A stretch of 64,000 bases of DNA, from NCBI RefSeq assembly GCF_005796205.1, contig NZ_VAHN01000002.1, positions 360,168 to 424,167 of the forward strand, given 5' to 3'. Each line of letters opens with the position of its first letter. Position 1 is the first letter of the stretch. The notes below the pieces were generated by a model. The model searched no databases. It was not told the origin of the DNA and saw nothing but the letters and a program-made list of their open reading frames with translations. Position numbers and translations under genes: made by a program. The stretch comes from Pseudarthrobacter sp. NamE2 (lineage in GTDB: Bacteria > Actinomycetota > Actinomycetes > Actinomycetales > Micrococcaceae). This document shows positions 8,598 to 17,785 of the stretch, one piece after another.

Positions 8598-11387
8598 CTA
8601 GTAGGTGGAAGTCCTGCAGCCGAGGGCCGTGTGGCCAGTCGAGAACGGTGAAATCCCGATACCGTACAGGCACATGGTATAGGTGCCCCGCTGGGTCACG
8701 TTTACCTTGACGGAGTATCCGTGAATGCCGGTTATGCCGAACGCCTTGTTGACGTCTGGCCGATCAACCGATGTGGTGAAGGCGTAGCCGGTGGTCTGAC
8801 CGTCGGGTGCGGTTACGTAGGCGTGAACCGGGTTGGACGAAGCGGAAACGTCGGGGTCAAAGGTCCAGCCGGTCGCCTCCATTGACGTGATTCCACCAGC
8901 GGTCCGGATCCCGACAGAATCAACATGACCGACTGGAGTTCCGCTCTTGCCGGCATCAACGGAACGGCATCCGAGAAGCGGGTTACTGACCGCCAAAGGA
9001 TTGAGTGCAATGGCGTAAACACAGACTTGGTAGACCCCTGGGGCGCTGACGGGTATGGCTGTCGTAAAGCCATGATTACCGGTCACCCCGAGGGCGGCGT
9101 TTACATCTGACCGAGGCTGCGATGCTGTGAATGCATAGCTTTTCGTGGTGCCATCAGGAGATTTAACGTACACGTGGACAGGGATGGACTGGCTGGAGTC
9201 AGCCCTGTCAACGGCCCAGCCGCCGGCGTTTAGTGAAGCGCTGGTGCTGGTTTTGTTGACCGACACCACGTCCAGGTTGCCCACCGGAGCCGGCGCTGCC
9301 GCTGCTTCGACTGTACGGCAGCCCAAGAGAGGGTTTCCAGGGGCCAGGGGACTAAGCGCAATTGCATAAACGCATACCCGGTAAGCCCCTGCTGCAGTAA
9401 TAGGAATGACAGCAGTGAAGCCGTGGTTGCCCGTCACCGACAAAGCAGTGTTGACGTCAGGTCGGGATTGGGAGGCCGTAAAGGGGTGAGCTTTTGTTGA
9501 ACCGTCAGGTGACGTCACATTCACCTGCACGTTAATGGATCGCGATGCGTCTCCACGATCCAACGCCCAGCCCCTTACGGAGAGTCCGGCGGTGGTGGCA
9601 GTCTTCGCCAGAGCCACTTCGTCCAGGCTGCCGATGGGAGCTGCAGCTGGGGCGAAGTAGATTTTCCGGCATTCAATTTCTGAGTTGCTGTACTGGCCTA
9701 TTGCGTAGACACAAAGTGTGTGTTCACCACTTTTTGTTATGGGTATCTCATGCTGAAATCCATGATTAGCTCCCAAACGCAGTGCTTGGTCGACATCCGG
9801 ACGGGACACGTCCGCGCGTATCGCATATCCGGTGCGGGTCCCGTCGGGTGCAGTGATGTAAGCATGGGCTTCCGTGGCTGTGCCCGGGTTGGCAATATCG
9901 ATCGCCCAGCCGCGAAGTGAAAGTGTTACTTTGTCAGCCGTCCGTACTTCCCTTGCTTCATCCAAATGACCGATGGGCGGCTCCACGCCGCGGGCCTCTA
10001 TCGACTTGCAGCCAACATACGTGTTGCTAAAGGCGCCGATCGCGTATACGCAGACTTGGTACATTCCTGACTTCAGAATCTGGATCCGCCGCTCAAAACC
10101 GTGCTGCCCTGTCACACCAAAGGCTGCATTCACGTCTGGCCGTGGCGTATTGGCTGGAAAGGCATGTCCGGTCCTGGTACCGTCCGGAGCGGTAATGTAG
10201 GCATGGACGTCCGTCGAAACGGAAGGCCTGGCGAAATCGACCGCCCAGCCTCGAAGGTCAAGGTCTACCCTGGAGCCGCTGCGTTGCAGTGCCAGTCCAT
10301 CGAAAGAGCCACCTGGGGCCGGTGCCCCCGCGAACGTTCGCAGCGAAGCGTAATCCCCATTCCACACGTTTGAGTCCCCGGCAAAAGGACCAGTGCTGCT
10401 GTACTGCCAGATGCTGTAGGTGCTCCAGCTTGCCGTCGGAACCGGGCCAGCATTGTTTGTTGGGGCGCTGGGGTAGGCCGCGACCCACAAGGGGTAGTCC
10501 CCAAACCCTGCGGGGTTGCCCAGGCACTGGTTCCACCAACTGGTGTTCGTGTAAATAACCGGCAGCCGCCCGGTCAATGACCGGACTGTGTTGCCGAAGT
10601 CTTTCACCCAAGACTGGAGCTGCGCCGGCGACATGTTGTAGCAGGTGTTGCCGAAGTAGAACCCGTTGATGGTTCGGCCTTCGTAGGGGTTGAATTCAAA
10701 GTCCAAAACAGGCGGCATGGTGTATCCGTCAGCGGACCAGCCGCCTCCGTTTTGAACGAAGTATCGGGCCTGGTCTGCTCCTGAGGACCAGTTAGGGATG
10801 GCGAAGTGGTAGGCCCCCCGTATCATGCCGATATTGCGCGAGCCCTGGTATTGGGAGCCGTAGTAGGGGTTTTTGTAGTAGTTCCCCTCGGTTGCCTTGA
10901 CGTAGGCGAAGCGTGCCCCCATGTTCCACTGGTGCTGCCAGTCCACAGTCGGCTGGTGGCCACTGACGTCCAGCCCCTGGATGCCAAATGTAGGCATCCA
11001 AGTGCCTTCGGACGCGAGTGATTCGGTGCTGAGACGCCTGAAAGAGTCGGATCCAGCGGTGACGCGGGCGGAGCGCTGCCCCATTTCGGCGCCACCGACG
11101 CCGACTGCTTCAGCCATTGAAAGCGTCGTCTCCGGTGAGGGCTGGGTAGGTTGGGGCTCCGCCTCTGTTGTTCCTGCAATGGAAGGAGACGACGTCGGGA
11201 CGGCTTCCGCGGGCGCCTCCACTTGCGGGCTGCCACTTGGCCCGGGGGAAGCCGTCGCCGTCGGAGCAGGCTCGACCGCGGACGCCACGGGCGAGAAACC
11301 GGGACCTGCCACGAGGGAAGCAGCTAAGAGCGCTATTCCTAGAGACTTCAATGCGGGGCGACGGGACTGAGACGGGTTCCGCTTCAT
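8598..11387 (-). CDS. secreted GH25 muramidase with five C-terminal repeats
   Basis: A 929-residue secreted protein. Residues 1-37 are a signal peptide (basic start, hydrophobic core, cleavage near ASA-VEP), then a Pro/Ser/Thr/Ala-rich linker to about 130. Residues 133-352 are a glycoside hydrolase 25 lysozyme domain: GLDVSGHQPTVDW with catalytic Asp140, YVKATEGNYY, RGAYHF and VLDFEFN carrying the Asp229/Glu231 pair, so cleavage of peptidoglycan muramyl bonds is expected. From about 362 to the end there are five ~113-residue repeats, each with a GW(A/T)xD segment, a VHAYVTAPDG-like strand, RPDVN, HGF and CVYAI(G/A). The repeats look like beta-sandwich wall- or glycan-binding modules; I do not know their ligand. 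Monocistronic. Confidence 0.9.
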   Translation of the reverse strand: MKRNPSQSRRPALKSLGIALLAASLVAGPGFSPVASAVEPAPTATASPGPSGSPQVEAPAEAVPTSSPSIAGTTEAEPQPTQPSPETTLSMAEAVGVGGAEMGQRSARVTAGSDSFRRLSTESLASEGTWMPTFGIQGLDVSGHQPTVDWQHQWNMGARFAYVKATEGNYYKNPYYGSQYQGSRNIGMIRGAYHFAIPNWSSGADQARYFVQNGGGWSADGYTMPPVLDFEFNPYEGRTINGFYFGNTCYNMSPAQLQSWVKDFGNTVRSLTGRLPVIYTNTSWWNQCLGNPAGFGDYPLWVAAYPSAPTNNAGPVPTASWSTYSIWQYSSTGPFAGDSNVWNGDYASLRTFAGAPAPGGSFDGLALQRSGSRVDLDLRGWAVDFARPSVSTDVHAYITAPDGTRTGHAFPANTPRPDVNAAFGVTGQHGFERRIQILKSGMYQVCVYAIGAFSNTYVGCKSIEARGVEPPIGHLDEAREVRTADKVTLSLRGWAIDIANPGTATEAHAYITAPDGTRTGYAIRADVSRPDVDQALRLGANHGFQHEIPITKSGEHTLCVYAIGQYSNSEIECRKIYFAPAAAPIGSLDEVALAKTATTAGLSVRGWALDRGDASRSINVQVNVTSPDGSTKAHPFTASQSRPDVNTALSVTGNHGFTAVIPITAAGAYRVCVYAIALSPLAPGNPLLGCRTVEAAAAPAPVGNLDVVSVNKTSTSASLNAGGWAVDRADSSQSIPVHVYVKSPDGTTKSYAFTASQPRSDVNAALGVTGNHGFTTAIPVSAPGVYQVCVYAIALNPLAVSNPLLGCRSVDAGKSGTPVGHVDSVGIRTAGGITSMEATGWTFDPDVSASSNPVHAYVTAPDGQTTGYAFTTSVDRPDVNKAFGITGIHGYSVKVNVTQRGTYTMCLYGIGISPFSTGHTALGCRTSTY

Positions 11388-11746
11388 TTTTGCTCCGGAG
11401 ACAATGTGGCGCTCCGCTGAGCGCTCATTTTGGTTGCTGCCCGGGATCTTCCCCCCAGGGAATGCACCTGGACAGGTGTTGCTTCGATGGTTAACGCGCT
11501 CACCTTAGCATCGGGAACCTACATGTAACCAGTGGTTCTTATGTTGCAGTTGTGAACAAGGTACAGACAGGACCACCGGGAGAAACTGGCTGCTCTTCAG
11601 CAGGTTCTCCACTGGTTGGGACGCGCGGACAGTTCGGCAAAGTGGGCAAGGAGTTACGAGCAAGTAGGAACCCTGGCTGCCGCGCTCAGCTGGGCGCCTC
11701 ACCCGTCGTCTACTACCTGACAGAAACGCGTGCCAGGAGTGGAATC
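11388..11746. other. intergenic region between GH25 and GtrA-like genes
   Basis: About 360 bases holding the minus-strand promoter and leader of the GH25 gene (GGAG about 6 bases before its ATG) and the downstream end of the gtrA-like gene. Only short unconvincing frames are present. No RNA gene or repeat recognised. Confidence 0.4.
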
Positions 11747-12217
11747 TCAGGCTTCTCCGGCTGATTCCCGTTTGCCCTTGAAAATCCATTCCTTATAGAG
11801 GAAGTAGTTCCAAATTGTAGTGAGGACCGTGGCAGTTCCCTTGCCAATGACGTAAGACCAGCCGAGGGCATCAAATCCGGCGACAATAACATCGCTTACG
11901 GCAATGTTGAATACGACCAAGGACAGATACTTGACGGCACTTATCCCATGGTGGTTGGCGGCTTGGAAAGTGAAAATCCGCTGGAGGAAAAAATTGAAAA
12001 CCAGGCTAACGACGAAGGCGATAGGTGTGGCGATCAGCAGATCCACGTTGAATAATTCATGGAGGGCAACCAGCAGTCCCAAATCCAATGCGAATGAGAG
12101 CCCGCCAATGAACAGAAATCTCAGCACCGAGTTGCGGTAAAGCCTGTTCAAAAGTGTGTTGTTTGAAGCGACTTCCGGTGCTTCGCTGACTGACGTTTCT
12201 GTTCGTGTAGGTCGCAC
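11747..12217 (-). CDS. GtrA-like small membrane protein
   Basis: A 156-residue GtrA/DPMS-type membrane protein with four predicted spans: FLFIGGLSFALDLGLLVALHELF, LLIATPIAFVVSLVFNFFLQ, SLVVFNIAVSDVIVAGFDALG and GKGTATVLTTIWNYFLYKEWIF. The NFFLQRIFTF and WNYFLYKEWIF signatures are characteristic. GtrA proteins are thought to flip polyprenyl-phosphate sugars across the membrane for O-antigen, teichoic acid or arabinogalactan modification. It starts with GTG and is divergent from the DUF2142 gene. Likely part of the polysaccharide region at the left of the window. Confidence 0.87.
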   Translation of the reverse strand: MRPTRTETSVSEAPEVASNNTLLNRLYRNSVLRFLFIGGLSFALDLGLLVALHELFNVDLLIATPIAFVVSLVFNFFLQRIFTFQAANHHGISAVKYLSLVVFNIAVSDVIVAGFDALGWSYVIGKGTATVLTTIWNYFLYKEWIFKGKRESAGEA

Positions 12218-12294
12218 TCGCGCTGGTACCTCTCCCCGGCATTATGGAGATTGCAGACGTTGTGAAGCTGACCTCCGAGTAACATAAAGCTATC

Positions 12295-13881
12295 ATGCCT
12301 AAATCTCCCTTCATGCGACCCAGCGGCTTCGTGCTGGCTGCGCAGCAGATTTTCGACCGGCCATCCCCGGGTAAGGTACTGCTGATTGCGTGGGTGCTGA
12401 TAGGACTTTTGGGCAGTGTCTGGTGCTTTGCATCGCCCCTGATGTCAGTACCCGACGAGCCTGCACATGCAGTGAAGGCAGCCGCAGTGGCAAGGGGACA
12501 ACTCAACGGTGTTTCTACGGGCGTTCAGGGTGAGCGCCTAACAGTTACTGTTCCGGGCTACTTTGCCAACCTTGAGAGCAGTATTTGCTTCGCCCACCGC
12601 CCGGATATTACGGCTGACTGTGCGCCTTCCATGGATACAACTGACCGGGGCCCAACTCCAGCGCAAACATCTGCAGGAAACTACAACCCGGTCTATTACG
12701 GGATAGTGGGTATCGGCAGCCGAGGTCTGAGTGGTGAAGCCGCACTCTATGCCATGCGATTGCTCAGCACATGGCTGTCCGCTTTTTTCCTTGCCACGGT
12801 TTTCGCGGGTGCTGTGACTCTCCGGCGTTTTGTGATTCCAACTCTCGCGGCTGCCGTTGCTATCACGCCCGCCGTCCTGTTTCTCTCCGCGGGTATCAAC
12901 CCCAATGCCCTCGAAATCAGCGCTGCTGCCAGCGTATTCATGTCCCTTTGTTCAATCCTGGAGCGCAGCAAGGAACTGGAGAACGCCCGGGCGGAGATGT
13001 GGTATCTGGCCGCCGCAGGATCCTTGCTGGCCAATACGAGGCCTGTTTCCCTCCTTTGGCTGGCCGTCGTTGTAACCGCAGCTGTGCTTGCCTACAGACC
13101 GACTGCTTTCGTTCGGCTTTTGCGGTATCGCCGCGCGTGGCCGCCGATGGGAGTCTTGGTAATTTCCTCTGTTTTTGCGCTCGCTTGGGTGGTGACGGCC
13201 AATAGCTTTGACAGTTTGTTGGCCGGAGCGCCCATACCCAGCGACGTGGCTGCAGTAACTATGGCCGATCGGACTTTCGTGTACGTGCCGGAGTACGTCG
13301 GCGTCTTGGGGTGGCTTGATACACCGCCGCCTCCCGCAGTGGTGTACACATGGGTTTTGGCGATGGGCGCCGTCCTCATGGCGGGGTTAACTTCCAGACC
13401 TGTTCGCGGTCGATGGTCTGTCGCATTTCTGGCAGTGGTGGTCCTCGGGGCACCAATTGCGTTGCAGGCGTCGTCCAGCGAACAAGTGGGATGGATCTGG
13501 CAGGGGCGCTATATCCTGGCAGTTCTTGCCGCGTTGCTTCTTGCCTGCGGCGTCGCCGCCCGTTTTGCCCCTCTTCGCATGACGCCGTGGACGATCTCGA
13601 TTATCAGATGGAGTCTCACGGCACTGGCGCTCGCGCATACGTACATTTTTCTTGAGGGCCTCAGGCGTTACACCGTTGGCGCTGGGCAAGGACGGGTCAA
13701 TTGGACGGAAATGTTCGACCCCACATGGCAGCCTCCGTTCACTTGGCAAGGCCTGGCGCTTGCATATGTGGCGCTTCTCACGCTTGCCGCTTTTGGCGTC
13801 TACCGGCTTGTAACGCTGCCGCAGCAAGAAGCCAGACAACGCGCTGCTCGGGGAAACATCCCCCGCGTTGCAGCCGATTAG
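12295..13881 (+). CDS. DUF2142 polytopic membrane protein
   Basis: A 528-residue membrane protein with about ten to twelve hydrophobic spans. The motif SVPDEPAHAVKAAAVARGQL near residue 45 (acidic pair in the first extracytoplasmic loop) resembles the DxE/PDExxH loop of GT-C type glycosyltransferases and is the hallmark of DUF2142. ALYAMRLLSTWLSAFFLATVF and RPVSLLWLAVVVTAAVLA are also typical. Members sit in polysaccharide loci and are presumed polyprenyl-phosphate-sugar-dependent transferases, which is unproven. TAACAT 10 bases before the ATG and no Shine-Dalgarno suggest a leaderless or near-leaderless message. Confidence 0.82.
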   Translation: MPKSPFMRPSGFVLAAQQIFDRPSPGKVLLIAWVLIGLLGSVWCFASPLMSVPDEPAHAVKAAAVARGQLNGVSTGVQGERLTVTVPGYFANLESSICFAHRPDITADCAPSMDTTDRGPTPAQTSAGNYNPVYYGIVGIGSRGLSGEAALYAMRLLSTWLSAFFLATVFAGAVTLRRFVIPTLAAAVAITPAVLFLSAGINPNALEISAAASVFMSLCSILERSKELENARAEMWYLAAAGSLLANTRPVSLLWLAVVVTAAVLAYRPTAFVRLLRYRRAWPPMGVLVISSVFALAWVVTANSFDSLLAGAPIPSDVAAVTMADRTFVYVPEYVGVLGWLDTPPPPAVVYTWVLAMGAVLMAGLTSRPVRGRWSVAFLAVVVLGAPIALQASSSEQVGWIWQGRYILAVLAALLLACGVAARFAPLRMTPWTISIIRWSLTALALAHTYIFLEGLRRYTVGAGQGRVNWTEMFDPTWQPPFTWQGLALAYVALLTLAAFGVYRLVTLPQQEARQRAARGNIPRVAAD

Positions 13882-14386
13882 CAATTTCCGATCCACAGCG
13901 CCAATTGCTGGCTTGGAACAGCAGAGCCTGCTGGGAACCAGTCCAGACCCGGCTCTGTGATTGTCCCTCGAGGCCAGCGCCCGCACGACCAATAGTGGGG
14001 CAGCTTATCCGTGTGGACGTCGGGCCGCGCTGCCGCTACGGTGCAGCGGGAAGCGACAGTGGGTCCCGTGACAAAATTTGACCAAACATGTTAACGCGGT
14101 AACAATATTTGAGCCTTAGTTTTGAAAAAGCAGGCAAAGCTGAGTAAACAGACACATAGGCGGCTCTATTGCTACAGTGCAGGGATTCCCTCGAGTCGAG
14201 CTAGGTAATTCATACCAACTCCGAATCGGCTGTCAATCCATCTGTGGGAAAAGTGCAGAGGAAAAAATGGCATCACCAGCGGCTGCGAGCCTCCAAGGAT
14301 GAGTGCCTCAGCGATCGTACTCTATGTGGACCTGCTACTTTAGTCAGCCGCTGGTCCAGCCCCCTCCTCATAATTTGAAGGTATAT
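13882..14386. other. 505-base intergenic region before the acyltransferase
   Basis: No gene or structured RNA is recognised. The second half is AT-rich compared with the neighbourhood. A possible promoter is TTGACC (14078-14083), a 17-base spacer and AACAAT (14101-14106), about 280 bases before the acyltransferase start, so a long leader or another nearer promoter is implied. The -10 match is weak. Confidence 0.35.
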
Positions 14387-15490
14387 ATGTCCGCTATCAG
14401 CACGCCTGCCGCGTCCGCCATCACGCAGGGAACGCTGGCTGCGCTTTTTGATCCGGGCCGGAATTCCTTGAATGGTATCCGCTTGTTTTTGGCTGCGTGC
14501 GTTATCGTTTCCCATTCTTGGGTGATTGGGAACATCGGAGCCGAGCCGGAAGCCGGTGGAAAGCATCTCGGTGAGTGGGCAGTCCTCGGTTTCTTTGCCG
14601 TGTCTGGTTACCTGATCACTCGAAGCCGCCTGAACGGCCAGCCTGCGTCTTCCTTCTTTCTTGCACGCTTCCTCAGGATCTACCCCGGATTTATCGTTTG
14701 TCTCCTGATGGTGGCCTTCGTCTTTGCCCCACTATCCCTGCTGGTTGGCTCACCGGGATCGTTTACACTCGTGGATTCGTTGACTTACGTTGCACGCAAC
14801 TTCCTGCTTTATCCACCGGTAGTGAATCAACTCAACATTGGCACAACTGTCCCGAATACCCCTGTCCCTGGTATTTGGAACGGTGCCCTTTGGACTCTTT
14901 TCTGGGAAGCGGCTTGTTATGTTGGCGTGGGAATACTTGGATGTTTCGGCTCAAGGCGGTTGCGCGTGGGATTTTCCGCGGGGGCTTTTGGAGTAGCCAC
15001 AGTGACCTCGTTGGCAGTGGCCGAAGGATATGTTCCCACTAACGTCCTAACCATGACCTCGCCTCTGATTGCTGCATTCAGCGCAGGAGCTCTGGTCTAT
15101 TTCTTCTCCAACAGTATCCACATCGTGCCGGCAGTTGTGGTATCCGTTGGAGTTCTCGTCATCGCTCTATTCACAGGGACCGCTTCCGTCCTCGCCCCCA
15201 TGCCGGCCGCCCTGGTCATCATGACGCTGGGGTCCGTGTTGCCGTTCACCCGGTTGGGGGCGAAGACTGACCTCTCCTATGGTGTCTACATCTACGGTGT
15301 ACCAGTCCAAAATATCCTGGAAATTGGTTGGCCGGACCTTCCGGTTATTGCTTTTATCTTGTTGAGTCTGCTATTGACGCTGCCCCTCGCCTGGGCAAGT
15401 TTTCGCCTTATTGAGGCTCCAGCAATGCGGCTAAGGTCAAAGTTCTACCGCCGTTTGCCAAGTCGGACGAGTGTCCCTATAAGCTCGTAG
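14387..15490 (+). CDS. acyltransferase 3 family membrane protein
   Basis: A 367-residue integral membrane acyltransferase of the OafA/YrhL type, probably O-acetylating a surface sugar. I start at ATG 14387 (GAAGG 5 bases upstream) rather than an earlier in-frame ATG. NSLNGIRLFLAACVIVSHSW near residue 25 contains the conserved His of the active site, FFAVSGYLITRSRL the Ser/Gly segment, and FLARFLRIYPGFIVCLLM the conserved Arg-x-x-R-IYP region. About ten hydrophobic segments follow. No C-terminal SGNH domain is present, so it is a single-domain member. Context points to polysaccharide decoration. Confidence 0.88.
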   Translation: MSAISTPAASAITQGTLAALFDPGRNSLNGIRLFLAACVIVSHSWVIGNIGAEPEAGGKHLGEWAVLGFFAVSGYLITRSRLNGQPASSFFLARFLRIYPGFIVCLLMVAFVFAPLSLLVGSPGSFTLVDSLTYVARNFLLYPPVVNQLNIGTTVPNTPVPGIWNGALWTLFWEAACYVGVGILGCFGSRRLRVGFSAGAFGVATVTSLAVAEGYVPTNVLTMTSPLIAAFSAGALVYFFSNSIHIVPAVVVSVGVLVIALFTGTASVLAPMPAALVIMTLGSVLPFTRLGAKTDLSYGVYIYGVPVQNILEIGWPDLPVIAFILLSLLLTLPLAWASFRLIEAPAMRLRSKFYRRLPSRTSVPISS

Positions 15491-15542
15491 AGCAGCAACA
15501 GGCCTGAGCACGGTGAAAGCCAGGTTGGTGCGTTGTCCGAAT

Positions 15543-15568
15543 AGTCCCCGCCGGAGGGCTGGACTTTT
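15543..15568 (+). terminator. weak hairpin with T-run after the acyltransferase gene
   Basis: AGTCC (15543-15547) can pair with GGACT (15561-15565), with partial GC pairing inside and TTTT immediately after. It is 50 bases past the acyltransferase stop and before the tad operon. Confidence 0.35.
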
Positions 15569-15707
15569 GCAACTGCAGGGGCGGGTAGCCTTGGGAGATA
15601 CTTTTCCACATTTTCTCGTTATGACTTGTTGCTGTGTTGATGCCTCCATAAGCTAAAGCCCAGTTGAACTGCTTTCGCTGGGGACGGCAGTTATTGGGGG
15701 AACACGC

Positions 15708-16931
15708 ATGGACGCTCTGGGAATAGTTGAAGACGAAGTCCGCGAACTTATCCGCCGACGCGGCCTGGACCCGCTGAAGCAGGCGGGGGAAGTCCGCAGG
15801 CTCGTTGAAGCCGCGGTCACCGACTACGACGAGCGGGCGCTGATGGCTCCGCTTCCGCCGCTTGGGCCGCTCGACTCGGCACGCAGGTTCCTCTTCGATG
15901 CCGTCGCGGGTTTCGGCGTCCTGCAGCCATTGCTCGACGACCCCACCATTGAAGAGATATGGCTGAACGCGCCGAATGAGATATTCGTAGCGCGCAACGG
16001 CGAATCCGAGCTGACCTCTCTGAGCCTTTCAGAACAGCAGGTGCGCGACCTCGTGGAACGGATGCTCAAAAGCTCGGGCAGGCGCCTGGACATGTCCTCA
16101 CCCTTTGTCGATGCAGCCCTTTCCGACGGTTCCAGGCTTCACGTAGTCATTCCCGACGTCACCCGCCGGCACTGGGCGGTCAACATCAGGAAGTTCGTTG
16201 TGAAAGCCAGCCGGCTTGAACATCTGGTTCAGCTCGGTACCCTCACACCGCAGGCGGCCCGCTTTCTTGGTGCTGCTGTTTCCAGCGGACTCAACATTCT
16301 GGTTTCCGGTGCGACTCAAGCAGGGAAGACAACCATGCTGAATTGCCTTGCCGCAAGCATTGGAAGCAGAGAGCGCGTGATCACGGTTGAGGAGATATTC
16401 GAACTGCAGTTTCCCCTGCGCGATGTTGTTGGGCTTCAGTGCAGGCAGCCGAACCTGGAAGGTGAAGGAGAGATCCCGCTCCGGCGCTTGGTGAAGGAAG
16501 CCCTGCGGATGCGCCCGGACCGCCTGGTGGTCGGCGAGGTGCGGGAAGCCGAGAGCCTGGACATGCTCATTGCCCTCAACAGCGGCCTTCCCGGGATGTG
16601 TACTGTCCACGCAAATTCCGCCCACGACGCCGTCACGAAGATCTGCACACTCCCGCTGCTGGCCGGGGAGAATATTTCGAGCGCTTTCGTCGTTCCGACC
16701 GTCGCCTCCTGTATTGACCTGGTGGTGCACTGCTCACGGCAGCCTGACGGGCGCCGGGAAGTCACCGAGATCCTGTCCCTTGGCCGCAGGGTGGAGAACG
16801 GCATCATCGAATCATCACTCGTCTTTGCCATGGCTGATGGAGTCTTGCAGCCACGCGCAAACGCGATGCCGGCGCCCGAGAAATTCGCGCGAGCCGGCTA
16901 TGACGTCGCCGCACTACTGGACGCGCGGTGA
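15708..16931 (+). CDS. tadA: Tad/Flp pilus assembly ATPase TadA (CpaF family)
   Basis: A 407-residue type II/IV secretion ATPase that powers Flp pilus assembly in the cytoplasm. The N-terminal ~170 residues are the CpaF-type N1C domain (FDAVAGFGVLQPLLDDPTIEEIWLN). Walker A is GATQAGKTT at residues 201-209, with Gln where many homologs have Gly. ITVEE near 225 is the acidic box, and RLVVGEVRE (272-280) Walker B. TVHANSAHDA carries the conserved His. First gene of the tad operon; a G-rich ribosome binding site precedes the ATG, and its TGA overlaps the next start. Confidence 0.93.
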   Translation: MDALGIVEDEVRELIRRRGLDPLKQAGEVRRLVEAAVTDYDERALMAPLPPLGPLDSARRFLFDAVAGFGVLQPLLDDPTIEEIWLNAPNEIFVARNGESELTSLSLSEQQVRDLVERMLKSSGRRLDMSSPFVDAALSDGSRLHVVIPDVTRRHWAVNIRKFVVKASRLEHLVQLGTLTPQAARFLGAAVSSGLNILVSGATQAGKTTMLNCLAASIGSRERVITVEEIFELQFPLRDVVGLQCRQPNLEGEGEIPLRRLVKEALRMRPDRLVVGEVREAESLDMLIALNSGLPGMCTVHANSAHDAVTKICTLPLLAGENISSAFVVPTVASCIDLVVHCSRQPDGRREVTEILSLGRRVENGIIESSLVFAMADGVLQPRANAMPAPEKFARAGYDVAALLDAR

Positions 16932-17785
16932 TGGCGGCACTGCTCGGATTGTCTACCGGAGCCGGGCTTTTCCTGGTCTGGTGGTCGTTCTGGGAGTCCC
17001 CCGAGCAGAAGAGGCGGGAGAAGAGGCCGAGCCGGCTGGGCGATCTTCTGACAGCCGCCGGCGTGGAAAAAGTTTCCGGAGGGGCTTTGGCAGGAACATG
17101 CCTGGGCGTAGGGCTGCTCGTTGTCCTCGTCTTTTATGCCGTGAGCAAGTCCTGGCCTATCGCGGTGTGCTTCGGACTCTTCGCCGGCTGGCTTCCCATC
17201 ACCGTCCTCCGCTGGCGGGCGAAAAGGAGAACCGCTTTGTTGCGGCAGCTGTGGCCCGATGTCGTTGACCACCTGCGTTCCGCGATCCGTGCCGGTCTGC
17301 CGTTGCCCGAAGCGCTTATTCAGCTCGGAGACAAGGGGCCGGAGGAGCTCCGGCCCTTCTTCAGGGAGTTTGGTGCGGACTATCGTGCCGGGGGACAGTT
17401 CGATGGATCGCTCAACAAGCTGAAGCACAGGCTTGCCGATCCGGTCGCTGACCGCATTGTCGAAGCCCTGCGCCTGACGAGGGAAGTGGGCGGTTCGGAT
17501 CTGGGCAGGCTGCTGGGTACGCTCAGCGAGTTCCTGCGTGAAAGCGCGCGGACGCGCAGTGAACTGGAAGCACGCCAGTCATGGACCATCAACGCTGCGC
17601 GGCTCGCGGTCGCTGCCCCGTGGATTGTCATGCTGCTCCTAGCGACACGACCGGAAGCGGTGCAGGCCTACAACTCGCCGGTGGGCGCGGCGGTACTGCT
17701 GGGCGGCCTGGTGGTTTCGTTGGTCTGCTACTCCATCATGCTTAGGATCGGAGCCCTTCCCCAGGACGAAAGGGTGCTCCGATGA
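16931..17785 (+). CDS. tadB: Tad pilus inner-membrane platform protein TadB
   Basis: A 284-residue T2SS-F domain membrane protein. Start is ATG 16931 within a TGATG stop-start overlap with tadA; a GTG one codon earlier is also possible. Hydrophobic spans occur near residues 1-20, 50-85, 220-240 and 250-275. The cytoplasmic T2SF domain includes RQLWPDVVDHLRSAIRAGLPLPEALIQLG and a conserved ALRLTREVGGSDLGRLLGTLSEFLRE segment. TadB and TadC form the membrane platform on which TadA acts. The following tadC overlaps it by 4 bases. Confidence 0.9.
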   Translation: MAALLGLSTGAGLFLVWWSFWESPEQKRREKRPSRLGDLLTAAGVEKVSGGALAGTCLGVGLLVVLVFYAVSKSWPIAVCFGLFAGWLPITVLRWRAKRRTALLRQLWPDVVDHLRSAIRAGLPLPEALIQLGDKGPEELRPFFREFGADYRAGGQFDGSLNKLKHRLADPVADRIVEALRLTREVGGSDLGRLLGTLSEFLRESARTRSELEARQSWTINAARLAVAAPWIVMLLLATRPEAVQAYNSPVGAAVLLGGLVVSLVCYSIMLRIGALPQDERVLR

